A stretch of DNA of 31,551 nt from VRUE01 sp036376915. GTDB lineage: Bacteria > Actinomycetota > Thermoleophilia > Solirubrobacterales > 70-9. The stretch lies in contig DASUZK010000067.1 of NCBI GenBank assembly GCA_036376915.1, forward strand, positions 1 to 31,551, written 5' to 3'. Below the pieces are notes generated by a model, which saw only the letters and a program-made list of their open reading frames with translations, was not told the origin of the DNA and did not search any database. A program made the translations under genes and the position numbers. Below are positions 7,237 to 14,605 of this stretch, one piece after another; positions within the stretch are counted from its first letter, which is position 1; every line of letters begins with the position of its first letter.

Positions 7237-8251
7237 GCGTGCCGCCGTCGAACGCGAGCAGCGGCGTCGCGAGCGCGAAGCCCGCCGCGCCGAGCGCGGC
7301 GGCGGGGCGCCGGCCGCGGTCGATCCGCCCAGGTCCCCGAAGCCGCCCAAGCCGCCCAAGATGAAGAAGCCACCCAAGGTGAAGAAGGAAAGGCCACCCG
7401 GCTCACCCGGCCGCCGCCTGGGCATCGCCGTCGGGATTGCCGCGATCGTCCTCGGCGTGGTCGCGATCGCGGCGTTCGCCTACCGCCACTTCAACCACGA
7501 CGCGCCGCCGCCGGTCGTCATCAGGACGATCACGATGACGGTGCCCGAGGGCTACACCCGAGCCCAGACCGCCGAGCTCGCCAGGAGCGAAGGGCTGCGC
7601 GGCAGCTACGAGCGGGCAAGCGTCCGCTCGCCGTACCTGGATCCGGCCAAGTACGGCGGCAAGGACGCCGAGAGTCTCGAGGGCTTCCTCTTCCCCGACA
7701 CCTTCGAGCTGGAAAGGCGCGCCGAGGCCGCGACCCTAGTCCAGCTGCAGCTCGAAGACTTCAAGCGGCGGATCAAGGGGGTCGACATGAGCTACGCGCG
7801 CTCGAAGAACCTGACCACGTACGACGTGGTGACGATCGCCTCTCTGGTCGAGGAGGAGGCGCAGCTCGCCGACGAGCGTCCGCTGGTCGCGGCGGTGATC
7901 TACAACCGCTTGCGCGAAGGCATGCCGCTCGGCATCGACGCGACGGTCCGCTTCGCCACCGGCAACTACACCGAGCCGCTGACCGAATCCGAGCTCGCCG
8001 TCGAATCTCCCTACAACACGCGGCTCAACGCGGGCCTGCCACCGGGGCCGATCGGCAGCCCCGGCCTGGCCTCGATCGAAGCCGCGGCGCGGCCGGCCAA
8101 GGTCGACTACCTCTTCTACGTGGTCGAGCCGGGCAGCTGCGGCAGGCACGCCTTCTCCTCGAGCGAAGCCGAGTTCCAGCGCGACGTCGAAAGCTACAAC
8201 TCGGCCCGAGAAGCGGCCGGTGGCAACTCGCCCGACAGCTGCGGGGAATAG
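7226..8251 (+). CDS. mltG: Endolytic murein transglycosylase MltG
   Basis: A 341-residue membrane-anchored lytic transglycosylase that cuts nascent peptidoglycan strands. Residues 1-60 are cytosolic and highly charged, with a Lys/Pro repeat stretch (P-K-P-P-K-P-P-K-M-K-K-P-P-K). One membrane segment lies at about 65-86. The YceG domain follows: V-T-I-A-S-L-V-E-E-E-A holds the catalytic Glu, and then come V-I-Y-N-R-L, the L-P-P-G-P-I-G-S-P-G-L-A-S-I-E-A-A motif, and the C-terminal Y-L-F-Y-V. The ATG lies within the end of ruvX (11-base overlap), which suggests translational coupling. The Lys/Pro-rich cytosolic tail is common in actinobacterial MltG and may bind the divisome or membrane. aroE starts 2 bases after its stop. 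Confidence 0.94.
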   Translation: MSDERAAVEREQRRREREARRAERGGGAPAAVDPPRSPKPPKPPKMKKPPKVKKERPPGSPGRRLGIAVGIAAIVLGVVAIAAFAYRHFNHDAPPPVVIRTITMTVPEGYTRAQTAELARSEGLRGSYERASVRSPYLDPAKYGGKDAESLEGFLFPDTFELERRAEAATLVQLQLEDFKRRIKGVDMSYARSKNLTTYDVVTIASLVEEEAQLADERPLVAAVIYNRLREGMPLGIDATVRFATGNYTEPLTESELAVESPYNTRLNAGLPPGPIGSPGLASIEAAARPAKVDYLFYVVEPGSCGRHAFSSSEAEFQRDVESYNSAREAAGGNSPDSCGE

Positions 8252-8253
8252 GC

Positions 8254-9045
8254 GTGAAGCGGCTCGCCGTACTCGGGCACCCGGTCGGTCACTCCCGCTC
8301 GCCGGCGATGCACAACGCGGCGCTGTCCGAGCTTGGGCTGGGGGGTGCTTGGCGCTACGAGGCGATCGACGTCACCCCCGACGCGTTCGAGGCGCGGGTG
8401 CAGGCGATGCAGGCCGAAGGGTTTGCCGGGGCCAACGTCACCGTTCCCCACAAGGGCGCCGCGCTCGCACTCGCCGACGAGCTCTCCGAGACCGCCCGTG
8501 AGATCGGCGCGGCCAACACGCTGGTCTTCACGGAGGGGGAGATCCGCGCCGAGAACACCGACGCCGAGGGGCTGCTGCGCGCGCTGCCGGGCTCGCCGGC
8601 CGGCAAGCGGGCGCTCGTGCTAGGTGCCGGCGGCGCGGCGCGCGCGGTCGTCTGGGCGCTGCTCCGCGAGGGGGCGACGGTCGCGGTCTGGAACCGCACC
8701 GAGCTGCGCTCCCGGCACCTCTGCCAAGAGCTGGGCGGAGAGCCGGTCGCGTCCCCAGATCAGGCTGGGTATGAGCTGATCGTCAACACGACCGCGGTCG
8801 GGCTAGGGGGAGAGGACCCCTTCGCGGAGCTGCCGCTCCTCGCCGCCGCCTTCACGCCTGGCCAGACCATCGTCGACATGGTTTATGGCGCCGAGCCGAC
8901 GACGCTCTTGCGTGCCGCCCGGGCGGGGGGTGCCACCACCGTCGACGGCTTGGAGATCCTCGTCCAGCAGGGCGCCCTCTCTCTCCAGATCTGGACAGGC
9001 CGCGAGCCCCCTCTAGACACCATGCGCGCCGCCGCGAGGACCTGA
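8254..9045 (+). CDS. aroE: Shikimate dehydrogenase
   Basis: A 263-residue enzyme that reduces 3-dehydroshikimate to shikimate with NADPH. It has the substrate-binding S-R-S-P near the start (G-H-S-R-S-P-A-M-H-N), the catalytic Lys in N-V-T-V-P-H-K67, the catalytic Asp in N-T-D103, and the Rossmann G-A-G-G-A-A-R-A loop. The start is GTG, 2 bases after mltG. It is the first of four consecutive genes for the aromatic pathway (aroE, aroC, aroKB, aroQ), which together cover five enzymatic activities. A 23-bp palindrome (9050-9103) follows 4 bases after the stop and separates it from aroC, so aroC has its own promoter-like element. Confidence 0.95.
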   Translation: MKRLAVLGHPVGHSRSPAMHNAALSELGLGGAWRYEAIDVTPDAFEARVQAMQAEGFAGANVTVPHKGAALALADELSETAREIGAANTLVFTEGEIRAENTDAEGLLRALPGSPAGKRALVLGAGGAARAVVWALLREGATVAVWNRTELRSRHLCQELGGEPVASPDQAGYELIVNTTAVGLGGEDPFAELPLLAAAFTPGQTIVDMVYGAEPTTLLRAARAGGATTVDGLEILVQQGALSLQIWTGREPPLDTMRAAART

Positions 9046-9049
9046 CAAG

Positions 9050-9103
9050 CCCGCCGACGGGCCGAGACGTCACTATGCGTTGACGTATCGGCCCGTCGGC
9101 GGG
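9050..9103. repeat. Palindromic element, copy 1 (aroE-aroC gap)
   Basis: Two 23-base arms (9050-9072 and 9081-9103) are inverted copies with one mismatch (G/T), around an 8-base loop. The arms start CCCGCCGACGGGCCGA and end in GACGTCA. The right arm plus 3 loop bases is identical over 25 bases to the copy inside dxs (20181-20233). It has no T-run, so it is not a classical terminator, though it could act as one or stabilise the aroE mRNA end. Confidence 0.9.
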
Positions 9104-9108
9104 GGAGA

Positions 9109-9114
9109 TAGCCT
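9109..9114 (+). promoter_or_regulatory. aroC -10 element
   Basis: TAGCCT directly follows the palindrome and ends ten bases before the aroC ATG at 9125, giving a very short leader or none. TTGACG at 9080-9085 in the palindrome loop and arm is too far away (23 bases) to be a normal -35 box. Confidence 0.5.
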
Positions 9115-9124
9115 TGCGGAGCGC

Positions 9125-10291
9125 ATGAGCGGGTTCAGGTTCACAACGGCAGGGGAGTCGCACGGGCCGGGGCTCGTCGCGATCGTCGAGGGGGTGCCGG
9201 CAGGGCTCGTGCTCGACCGCGAGGCGCTCGACCGCGACATGGCCCGCCGCCAGCTGGGCCACGGCCGCGGTGGGCGGATGAAGATCGAGACCGACACCGT
9301 CGAGGTCCGCTCCGGCTTGCGCCACGGCCGCACGCTCGGCAGCCCGATCGCCGTCCTGGTCGCCAACCGCGACTACGCCAACTGGGAGGAGCGGATGAAC
9401 CCCTGGCCAGTCGAGGCCGAGGTCGACGAGGTCCACCTGCCACGACCGGGGCACGCCGACCTGGTCGGCGCCCAGAAGTACGGACACGACGACATCCGCA
9501 ACGTGCTCGAGCGCGCCAGCGCCCGCGAGACCGCCGCCCGCGTCGCAGCCGGCTCGATCGCCCGCGGCTTCCTCACGGCTCTCGGCGTCAGCGTCCACAG
9601 CCACGTCACCCAGATCGCCTCCGTGACCGCACCCGAGCAGCCCGACCTCGGTCCCGAGGATTTCGCGGCGGTCGACGACGATCCGGTCCGTTGCCTCGAC
9701 CCCGACGCCAGCGCGGCGATGGTCGAGGAGATCAACCGCCTGCGCAAGGCCAACGAGAGCCTCGGCGGCACCTTCGAGGTGCGCGCCTTCGGCCTCGTCC
9801 CTGGCCTCGGTTCCCATATCTCTTGGGAAGACCGCCTCGACGGCCGCCTCGCCGGCGCCGTCGCCTCGATCCAGTCGGTCAAGGGGGTCTCGATCGGGGA
9901 AGCGTGGGACGTCGCCGGCCGGCCCGGCTCCGAGGCCCACGACGAGATCTTCTGGTCGCGGGAGCGCGGCTACTTCCGCGAGACCAACCACGCCGGCGGC
10001 GTCGAGGGCGGGATGACCAACGGGCTGCCGCTGTCGGTGCGCGCCGCGATCAAGCCGATCTCGACCCTGACCAAGCCGTTGCGCTCGGTCGACACCGAGA
10101 CGAAGGAGCCGGCCCAGGCGCTGCGCGAGCGCACCGACTCGACCGTGGTGCCCGCGGCGGCGGTCGTCGCCGAGGCGATGGTCTGTCTCACCCTGGCCGG
10201 GGCCTACCGCGAGAAGTTCGGCGGCGACCACATCGACGACGTGCTCGCCGCCGTCGATGCTTACAAGCAGCGCATCGACTTCCGGGGCTGA
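9125..10291 (+). CDS. aroC: Chorismate synthase
   Basis: A 388-residue FMN-dependent enzyme that converts EPSP to chorismate, the last common aromatic step. The start is set at ATG 9125 because the family begins at F-R-F-T-T-A-G-E-S-H-G-P-G-L and a -10 element lies just upstream. An in-frame TTG at 9080 inside the palindrome would add 15 unrelated residues. The signature R-P-G-H-A-D-L-V-G-A-Q-K-Y-G and R-A-S-A-R-E-T-A-A-R-V-A-A-G are present, as are G-G-V-E-G-G-M-T-N-G and the C-terminal R-T-D-S-T-V-V-P-A-A. The next gene, aroKB, starts 3 bases after the stop, so the two are surely co-transcribed. Confidence 0.96.
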   Translation: MSGFRFTTAGESHGPGLVAIVEGVPAGLVLDREALDRDMARRQLGHGRGGRMKIETDTVEVRSGLRHGRTLGSPIAVLVANRDYANWEERMNPWPVEAEVDEVHLPRPGHADLVGAQKYGHDDIRNVLERASARETAARVAAGSIARGFLTALGVSVHSHVTQIASVTAPEQPDLGPEDFAAVDDDPVRCLDPDASAAMVEEINRLRKANESLGGTFEVRAFGLVPGLGSHISWEDRLDGRLAGAVASIQSVKGVSIGEAWDVAGRPGSEAHDEIFWSRERGYFRETNHAGGVEGGMTNGLPLSVRAAIKPISTLTKPLRSVDTETKEPAQALRERTDSTVVPAAAVVAEAMVCLTLAGAYREKFGGDHIDDVLAAVDAYKQRIDFRG

Positions 10292-10294
10292 GCC

Positions 10295-11824
10295 GTGAAG
10301 CCGGCCCTCGTCTTCATCGGGTTCATGGGGGCCGGCAAGAGCACGGCACTCGCCGCGGCGCGCGACGGGGGTCTGGAGACGACTGAGATCGACGCCCTGA
10401 TGGAAGAGTCCTTCGGCAAGCCGATCAAGGCGGCGTTCGAGGAGGACGGGGAGGAGGCGTTCCGGGCGCGCGAGGCCGAGGTGGTCGGTTCGCTTTTGGA
10501 GGAGGCCGACGGCGGGGCTATCGCGCTTGGCGGGGGCAGCGTCCTCTCCGAGCGGGTACGGGAGGCGCTCGACCGTCACGTGGTCGTCTGGCTGCAGGTG
10601 GGGGCGGATCAGGCCTGGGAACGGATCGCTCGCAGCGACCGCCCCCTGGCGACCAGCGCCGAGGACGTCACGCGTCTGCTGGAGGAGCGGTTGCCGCACT
10701 ATGAGGCGCTTGCCGATGCGATCGTGCCGTCGGGGGACCGCGAAGTGGTCGCCCGCGCGATGCCATCGCTGCTGGCCCTTGCCGGCATGCCCTCCGGGAC
10801 GAAGATGCTCTGGGCGGCAAGCGCCTCGGGGGAGTACCCGGTGTGGGTTGGACCGGGTCTTCTGGAAGAGGGGGAGTGGCCCCTGTCCGGACATCGCTTC
10901 TGCGTTACCGACACCGCCGTGGGGGCTCTCTACGCCGAGCGTCTCGAGCCGCTTGCCACCAGGGTCGAAGCCGAGCCGGGAGAGTCGGCGAAGACGATGG
11001 CCGAGGCGGAGCGGGTCCTGCGCGAGCTGGCCCGTGCCGGGATGACCCGAGAGGACCACGTGGTCGCCCTCGGCGGCGGCGTGGTCGGCGACCTGGCGGG
11101 ACTCTGCGCCCACCTCTACCAGCGGGGGGTTCCCGTCGTGCAGGTCCCGACCACCCTCGTGGCCCAGGTCGACTCCGCCTACGGCGGCAAGACCGGCGTC
11201 GACCTCCCCGAGGGCAAGAACTACGCGGGCGCCTACCACCTGCCGGCGGCGGTGATCGCCGATACCTCGACCCTGGCGACGCTGCCGGCTGAGGAGCTCG
11301 CGGCCGGCTTCGTAGAGCTGCTGAAGACCGGATTGCTCGCCGGAGGCGAGCTCTGGGAGCGGGCGAGGACGCTCGAGTCGCTCGACCCGGAGTCGCTCGC
11401 CTCCCTGGTCTTCGCCTGCGCGCGCTTCAAGTGCGAGGTGGTCGCCGCCGACGAGCGCGACGCCGGCCTGCGCGCCGTCCTCAACCTCGGTCACACGGTC
11501 GGCCACGGGATCGAGGCGGCGAGCGGCTACGAGCGATACCGCCACGGCGAGGCGATCGGGCTGGGCCTGCTGGCGGCACTGCGGCTCTCCGGTGCGCCCG
11601 AGTTGCGCGAGGAGGTCGAGTCGATCCTGGGCCGTCACGGCCTTCCGGTTGCGCTCGACTCCGCCGTCGACGTCGACGCCACGCTCTCGGCGCTGGAACG
11701 CGACAAGAAGCGCACCGCTGCGGGAGTCGGCTTCGTGCTGCTTTCCAAGCCGGGGGAGCCCCGTACAAGGGAGCTGGTCGATCCGGCTAAGGTCCGCGCA
11801 GCCGTGGAGGAGCTGATCCAGTGA
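10295..11824 (+). CDS. aroKB: Bifunctional shikimate kinase / 3-dehydroquinate synthase
   Basis: A 509-residue fusion of two pathway enzymes. Residues 1-165 are shikimate kinase: Walker A G-F-M-G-A-G-K-S-T, a shikimate-binding Asp in E-I-D-A-L-M-E-E, F-R-A-R-E, the L-G-G-G-S loop, and the lid Arg in R-S-D-R-P-L. Residues 170-509 are dehydroquinate synthase: G-G-G-V-V-G-D-L-A-G for NAD, Q-V-P-T-T-L-V-A-Q-V-D-S-A-Y-G-G-K-T-G-V-D-L, and the zinc ligands in A-G-F-V-E, L-N-L-G-H-T-V-G-H and the final H of Y-R-H-G-E-A. The kinase acts two steps after the synthase, so this is not direct channelling of product to neighbour. Separate aroK and aroB side by side is the usual actinobacterial arrangement; here the stop between them is gone. 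The start is GTG. Confidence 0.95.
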   Translation: MKPALVFIGFMGAGKSTALAAARDGGLETTEIDALMEESFGKPIKAAFEEDGEEAFRAREAEVVGSLLEEADGGAIALGGGSVLSERVREALDRHVVVWLQVGADQAWERIARSDRPLATSAEDVTRLLEERLPHYEALADAIVPSGDREVVARAMPSLLALAGMPSGTKMLWAASASGEYPVWVGPGLLEEGEWPLSGHRFCVTDTAVGALYAERLEPLATRVEAEPGESAKTMAEAERVLRELARAGMTREDHVVALGGGVVGDLAGLCAHLYQRGVPVVQVPTTLVAQVDSAYGGKTGVDLPEGKNYAGAYHLPAAVIADTSTLATLPAEELAAGFVELLKTGLLAGGELWERARTLESLDPESLASLVFACARFKCEVVAADERDAGLRAVLNLGHTVGHGIEAASGYERYRHGEAIGLGLLAALRLSGAPELREEVESILGRHGLPVALDSAVDVDATLSALERDKKRTAAGVGFVLLSKPGEPRTRELVDPAKVRAAVEELIQ

Positions 11825-12279
11825 CCAGTGCCCACAACCGCGTCGCCGTCCTGCACGGCGTCAACTTCGACATCCTCGAGCGCCGCGACCCCGAGGTCTA
11901 CGGCGGTCTCTCGCTCGCGGAGCTGGAGCGGAAGATCGGCGGCTGGGCACGCGAGCTGGGCCTGGAAGCGATCTTCTTCCAGACCAACTCCGAGGGGGAG
12001 TTCGTCGAGTACCTGCATAGGGTTCCCGAGTTGGCCGACGCCACGCTCGTCAACGCTGGCGCCTGGACTCACTACAGCCGGGCGATCGCCGACGCGCTGG
12101 ACGTCGCCCGCCTGCCCGCGGTCGAGGTCCACCTCTCCGACGTCGAGGCACGCGACGACTGGCGCAAGCTCTCCGTCTTCGACGGCCTGGTCCTGGCGAA
12201 GATCTCCGGCAAGGGCCCCGACGGCTACCGCGACGCGCTCGAGTTGCTCGCGACCGAGCTGGGCGCGAGCGCCCCTTGA
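11821..12279 (+). CDS. aroQ: Type II 3-dehydroquinate dehydratase
   Basis: A 152-residue dodecamer-forming enzyme that dehydrates 3-dehydroquinate. The GTG start overlaps the aroKB stop (GTGA), so it is translationally coupled. The catalytic Tyr is in P-E-V-Y-G-G, with the partner Arg in E-R-R-D-P. N-A-G-A-W-T-H-Y-S supplies the Asn and His, and E-V-H-L-S-D-V-E-A-R supplies the second His and the substrate-binding Ser. Two deviations from the family stand out: the near-invariant N-G-P-N-L is H-G-V-N-F here, and S-N is S-D. The key Asn of the first motif is retained, so activity is expected. It supplies the substrate of aroE at the other end of the cluster. Confidence 0.9.
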   Translation: MTSAHNRVAVLHGVNFDILERRDPEVYGGLSLAELERKIGGWARELGLEAIFFQTNSEGEFVEYLHRVPELADATLVNAGAWTHYSRAIADALDVARLPAVEVHLSDVEARDDWRKLSVFDGLVLAKISGKGPDGYRDALELLATELGASAP

Positions 12280-13337
12280 CCGAGTCCCGGGGAGACCGCC
12301 TCGCCGCCCTCGTGGCCGAGCGCGAGCTCGACCGCCTGCTCGTCACCGACCTGGTCAACGTCCGCTACCTGACCGGCTTCGGCGGCACCAACGGCGCCTG
12401 CGTCTGCGGCGGCGAGGCGCGCGTCTTCTTCACCGACTTCCGCTACACCGAGCGGGCCGAGGCCGAGGTCGACGGATGGGAGGTAATCACGGTCTCCGAC
12501 GACTGGCTCGGTGGGATCGCCGCCCACCTGGCCGGACGGACCGGCTTCGAGGACCAGCAGATGGCCGTTCGCACGCTGGGGAAGCTCGAGGAGAAACTGC
12601 CCGACGGCGTCACCCTGGAGGGCGCGGGGGGGGCGGTCGAGAAGCTGCGTCGGGTCAAGGACGAGGCCGAGCTGGCGGCGATCGCCGCCGCGGCCGAGCT
12701 CGCCGATGAGGTCTGGCGCTGGTCGCTGGAACGCGGGCTGACCGGGCGCACCGAGCTGGACGTCGCCCGCGCCGCCGAAGCCCGCATGCGCGAGCAGGGG
12801 GCAGAGCCGTCCTTTCCCGCTATCGTCGCCGCGGGCTCGAACGGCGCCCTGCCGCATGCCGAGCCGGGCGAGCGTGAGATCGGCCGCGGCGAGCTGGTCG
12901 TCTTCGACATGGGGGCGAAGCTCGACGGGTACTGCTCCGATGGCACCCGCACCTTCGCCACCGGCGAGCCCGACGAGCGCGGCCGCGAGGTATACGAGGT
13001 CGTGCGCGAGGCGCAGGAGGCGGCCCTCGGCGCCGTCCGCGCCGGCGCATCCGCCGAGGCGGTCGACGCCGTCGCCCGCGAGCGGATCGCAGCCGCCGGG
13101 CACGGCGAGCGATTCGGCCACGGCCTCGGCCACGGAGTGGGTCTCGAGGTGCACGAGGAGCCACGTGTCTCGCCGCGTTCCGAGGACGTGCTCGAGGCCG
13201 GCGAGGTGGTGACGATCGAGCCGGGGGTCTATCTGGCCGGTGAGCTCGGCGTGCGCATCGAGGATCTGGTCGTCGTCACGGCAGATGGCCACCGAAACCT
13301 CAGCAGCCTGCCCAAGGAGCTGCAGCTCGTCGAGTAG
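12276..13337 (+). CDS. pepP: M24 family Xaa-Pro aminopeptidase
   Basis: A 353-residue dimetal peptidase of the creatinase fold that removes the residue before proline. It starts at TTG overlapping the aroQ stop (TTGA). The N-terminal domain (to about 125) has V-R-Y-L-T-G-F-G-G-T-N-G. The catalytic domain shows all five metal ligands: Asp in V-F-D-M-G and in S-D-G-T-R, His in G-H-G-V-G-L-E-V-H-E, Glu in T-I-E-P-G-V-Y and Glu in R-I-E-D-L-V. In many Gram-positive genomes the order aroQ-pepP-efp-nusB is kept; here a 3.7-kb block separates pepP from efp. A 78-base gap with no clear terminator follows. Confidence 0.93.
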   Translation: MTESRGDRLAALVAERELDRLLVTDLVNVRYLTGFGGTNGACVCGGEARVFFTDFRYTERAEAEVDGWEVITVSDDWLGGIAAHLAGRTGFEDQQMAVRTLGKLEEKLPDGVTLEGAGGAVEKLRRVKDEAELAAIAAAAELADEVWRWSLERGLTGRTELDVARAAEARMREQGAEPSFPAIVAAGSNGALPHAEPGEREIGRGELVVFDMGAKLDGYCSDGTRTFATGEPDERGREVYEVVREAQEAALGAVRAGASAEAVDAVARERIAAAGHGERFGHGLGHGVGLEVHEEPRVSPRSEDVLEAGEVVTIEPGVYLAGELGVRIEDLVVVTADGHRNLSSLPKELQLVE

Positions 13338-13415
13338 CGCGGTGCAGACAAGACGTCTAGGCGAGAAGACCGCTGCCAGTTTCAAGTAGCGGCGCCGAAC
13401 AGCCGATGTCACCGC

Positions 13416-14504
13416 GTGATCGCAAGCCCCAAGATCGCGAGCGCAGTGTGCGCCCCCGCCGGGGCGGGCGCCTTGCGGCAGCCGGATTCGCTGGCGGAGA
13501 TCCGCGACGACGCCCGTCGCGAGCGCCTGCTCGACATGCAGGTGCGGCTGCGTCCCTACAGGGCCGCTAGCTTCGCGATCCTCGCCTTGGCCCTGGCCTC
13601 GGTCTCCTCGGAGATCGGCTGGTGGTGGATCGTGCCGCTCACGGTCGGCTTCGCCGGGTTCACGGTCGCCGACCATTTCATGAAGAGCAGCAGCCATCCC
13701 GGTCTCTGGGCTGCCACCGCCTGGGGGATCCTGCCACTGCTCCTCGCCGACGCGGTCGTCACGACCGGCGGTGCCGACAGTCCGGTCCTGATGTGGTTCG
13801 CGCTGCCCGCGGTGACGCTTGGAGCGCGATTCTCCCCCCGCGGGATGGCCCTCGGGACCGCGTACATCTTGGCCCTGCTGCTCGTCGGCACCTTTGGGCT
13901 GGACCAGGCGACGGCATCGGAGCACCACAAAGAGGTGATCGCCGCCACCGCGTTGGTGCTCAGCACGGTGATCCTCTCCGGCGCTCTGGTCGAGTCCGAC
14001 CGTGCCCACAGGCGCCGCTCCACGCTGGATCCGCTGACCGGCCTCTTCAACCGCAACGCGCTGGAGCAGCGCCTCGCAGAGCTCGACGGCCAGCCAAGCA
14101 GTGAGAAGTGCGGGCTCTCACACGCTCTGCTGCTCTGCGACCTCGACCACTTCAAGCGGGTCAACGACCAGCTCGGACACGCTGCCGGCGACAAGGTCCT
14201 GCAGGACATCGCCTACACGATGCGCTCCGTTCTGCGCGCCGGAGACTCGATCTACAGGATCGGCGGCGAGGAGATCCTCGTCGTCCTGCCCGGCGCCAGC
14301 AAGAAGGACGCGGCCGTGGTCGCCGAGCGCCTGCGCAAGGCGGTGCGCGAGCGGCGGCCGGTGGGGATGAAGGTGACGATCAGCATCGGCGCCGCGGTCT
14401 CCAGGTCGGACGTGGTCAACACCGACGACCTGGTCGCCCGGGCCGACGCCGCCCTTTACTCGGCGAAGGCGCACGGCCGCGACATGGTCTTCATGTCGAA
14501 CTGA
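13416..14504 (+). CDS. Membrane GGDEF diguanylate cyclase
   Basis: A 362-residue protein with about six membrane segments (roughly 49-65, 70-85, 97-113, 121-135, 142-161, 173-191) forming a sensor of no named family, then a GGDEF domain from about 200 (T-L-D-P-L-T-G-L-F-N-R). The active site is G-G-E-E-I (near 283), with the metal-binding L-C-D-L-D-H-F-K-R-V-N-D upstream. Catalytic residues look intact, so it should make cyclic di-GMP from GTP. An inhibitory I-site R-A-G-D lies exactly five residues before G-G-E-E-I, so product inhibition is likely. The GTG start at 13416 is the best available but the first 40 residues are not conserved-looking and could be shorter. It lies in the block inserted between pepP and efp. 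Confidence 0.9.
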   Translation: MIASPKIASAVCAPAGAGALRQPDSLAEIRDDARRERLLDMQVRLRPYRAASFAILALALASVSSEIGWWWIVPLTVGFAGFTVADHFMKSSSHPGLWAATAWGILPLLLADAVVTTGGADSPVLMWFALPAVTLGARFSPRGMALGTAYILALLLVGTFGLDQATASEHHKEVIAATALVLSTVILSGALVESDRAHRRRSTLDPLTGLFNRNALEQRLAELDGQPSSEKCGLSHALLLCDLDHFKRVNDQLGHAAGDKVLQDIAYTMRSVLRAGDSIYRIGGEEILVVLPGASKKDAAVVAERLRKAVRERRPVGMKVTISIGAAVSRSDVVNTDDLVARADAALYSAKAHGRDMVFMSN

Positions 14505-14600
14505 CGGCCACAGGGGTCGTCATGCGGCGTCCTCGGTCGCTCACGTGCAGAGCACGCTTCGCTCCCTGCGTCCTTGCCTGACGGCCCCTGTGGCCGTCAG
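14501..14600. repeat. Stop-codon hairpin element, copy A (GGDEF / M42 gap)
   Basis: Two 22-base arms, 14501-14522 and 14579-14600, pair fully apart from one T/G wobble. The left arm starts CTGACGGCCACAGGGG and contains the TGA stop of the GGDEF gene. The 56-base core holds GCGTCCTCGG (14527-14536), an inner hairpin CGTGC-AGA-GCACG, and CCCTGCGTCCTTG (14564-14576). The two core blocks recur in the same order at 30662-30713 (copy B) between different arms. It lies between convergent genes and could serve as a bidirectional terminator, but there is no T-run. Confidence 0.85.
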
Positions 14601-14605
14601 TGGAT

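Noticed and set aside
9080..9124. Upstream TTG start for aroC
   Set aside because: It lies in the palindrome loop, upstream of the -10 element. Chorismate synthases begin at the F-R-F-T-T-A-G-E-S-H-G segment.
8852..11638. 928-codon open frame on the minus strand across aroC and aroKB
   Set aside because: It is a shadow of the GC-rich plus-strand genes, which have clear family motifs. Its product is low-complexity Arg/Gly/Asp/Val with no domain.
12225..14009. 594-codon minus-strand frame over pepP and the GGDEF gene
   Set aside because: It spans two unrelated plus-strand genes and has no motif of its own.
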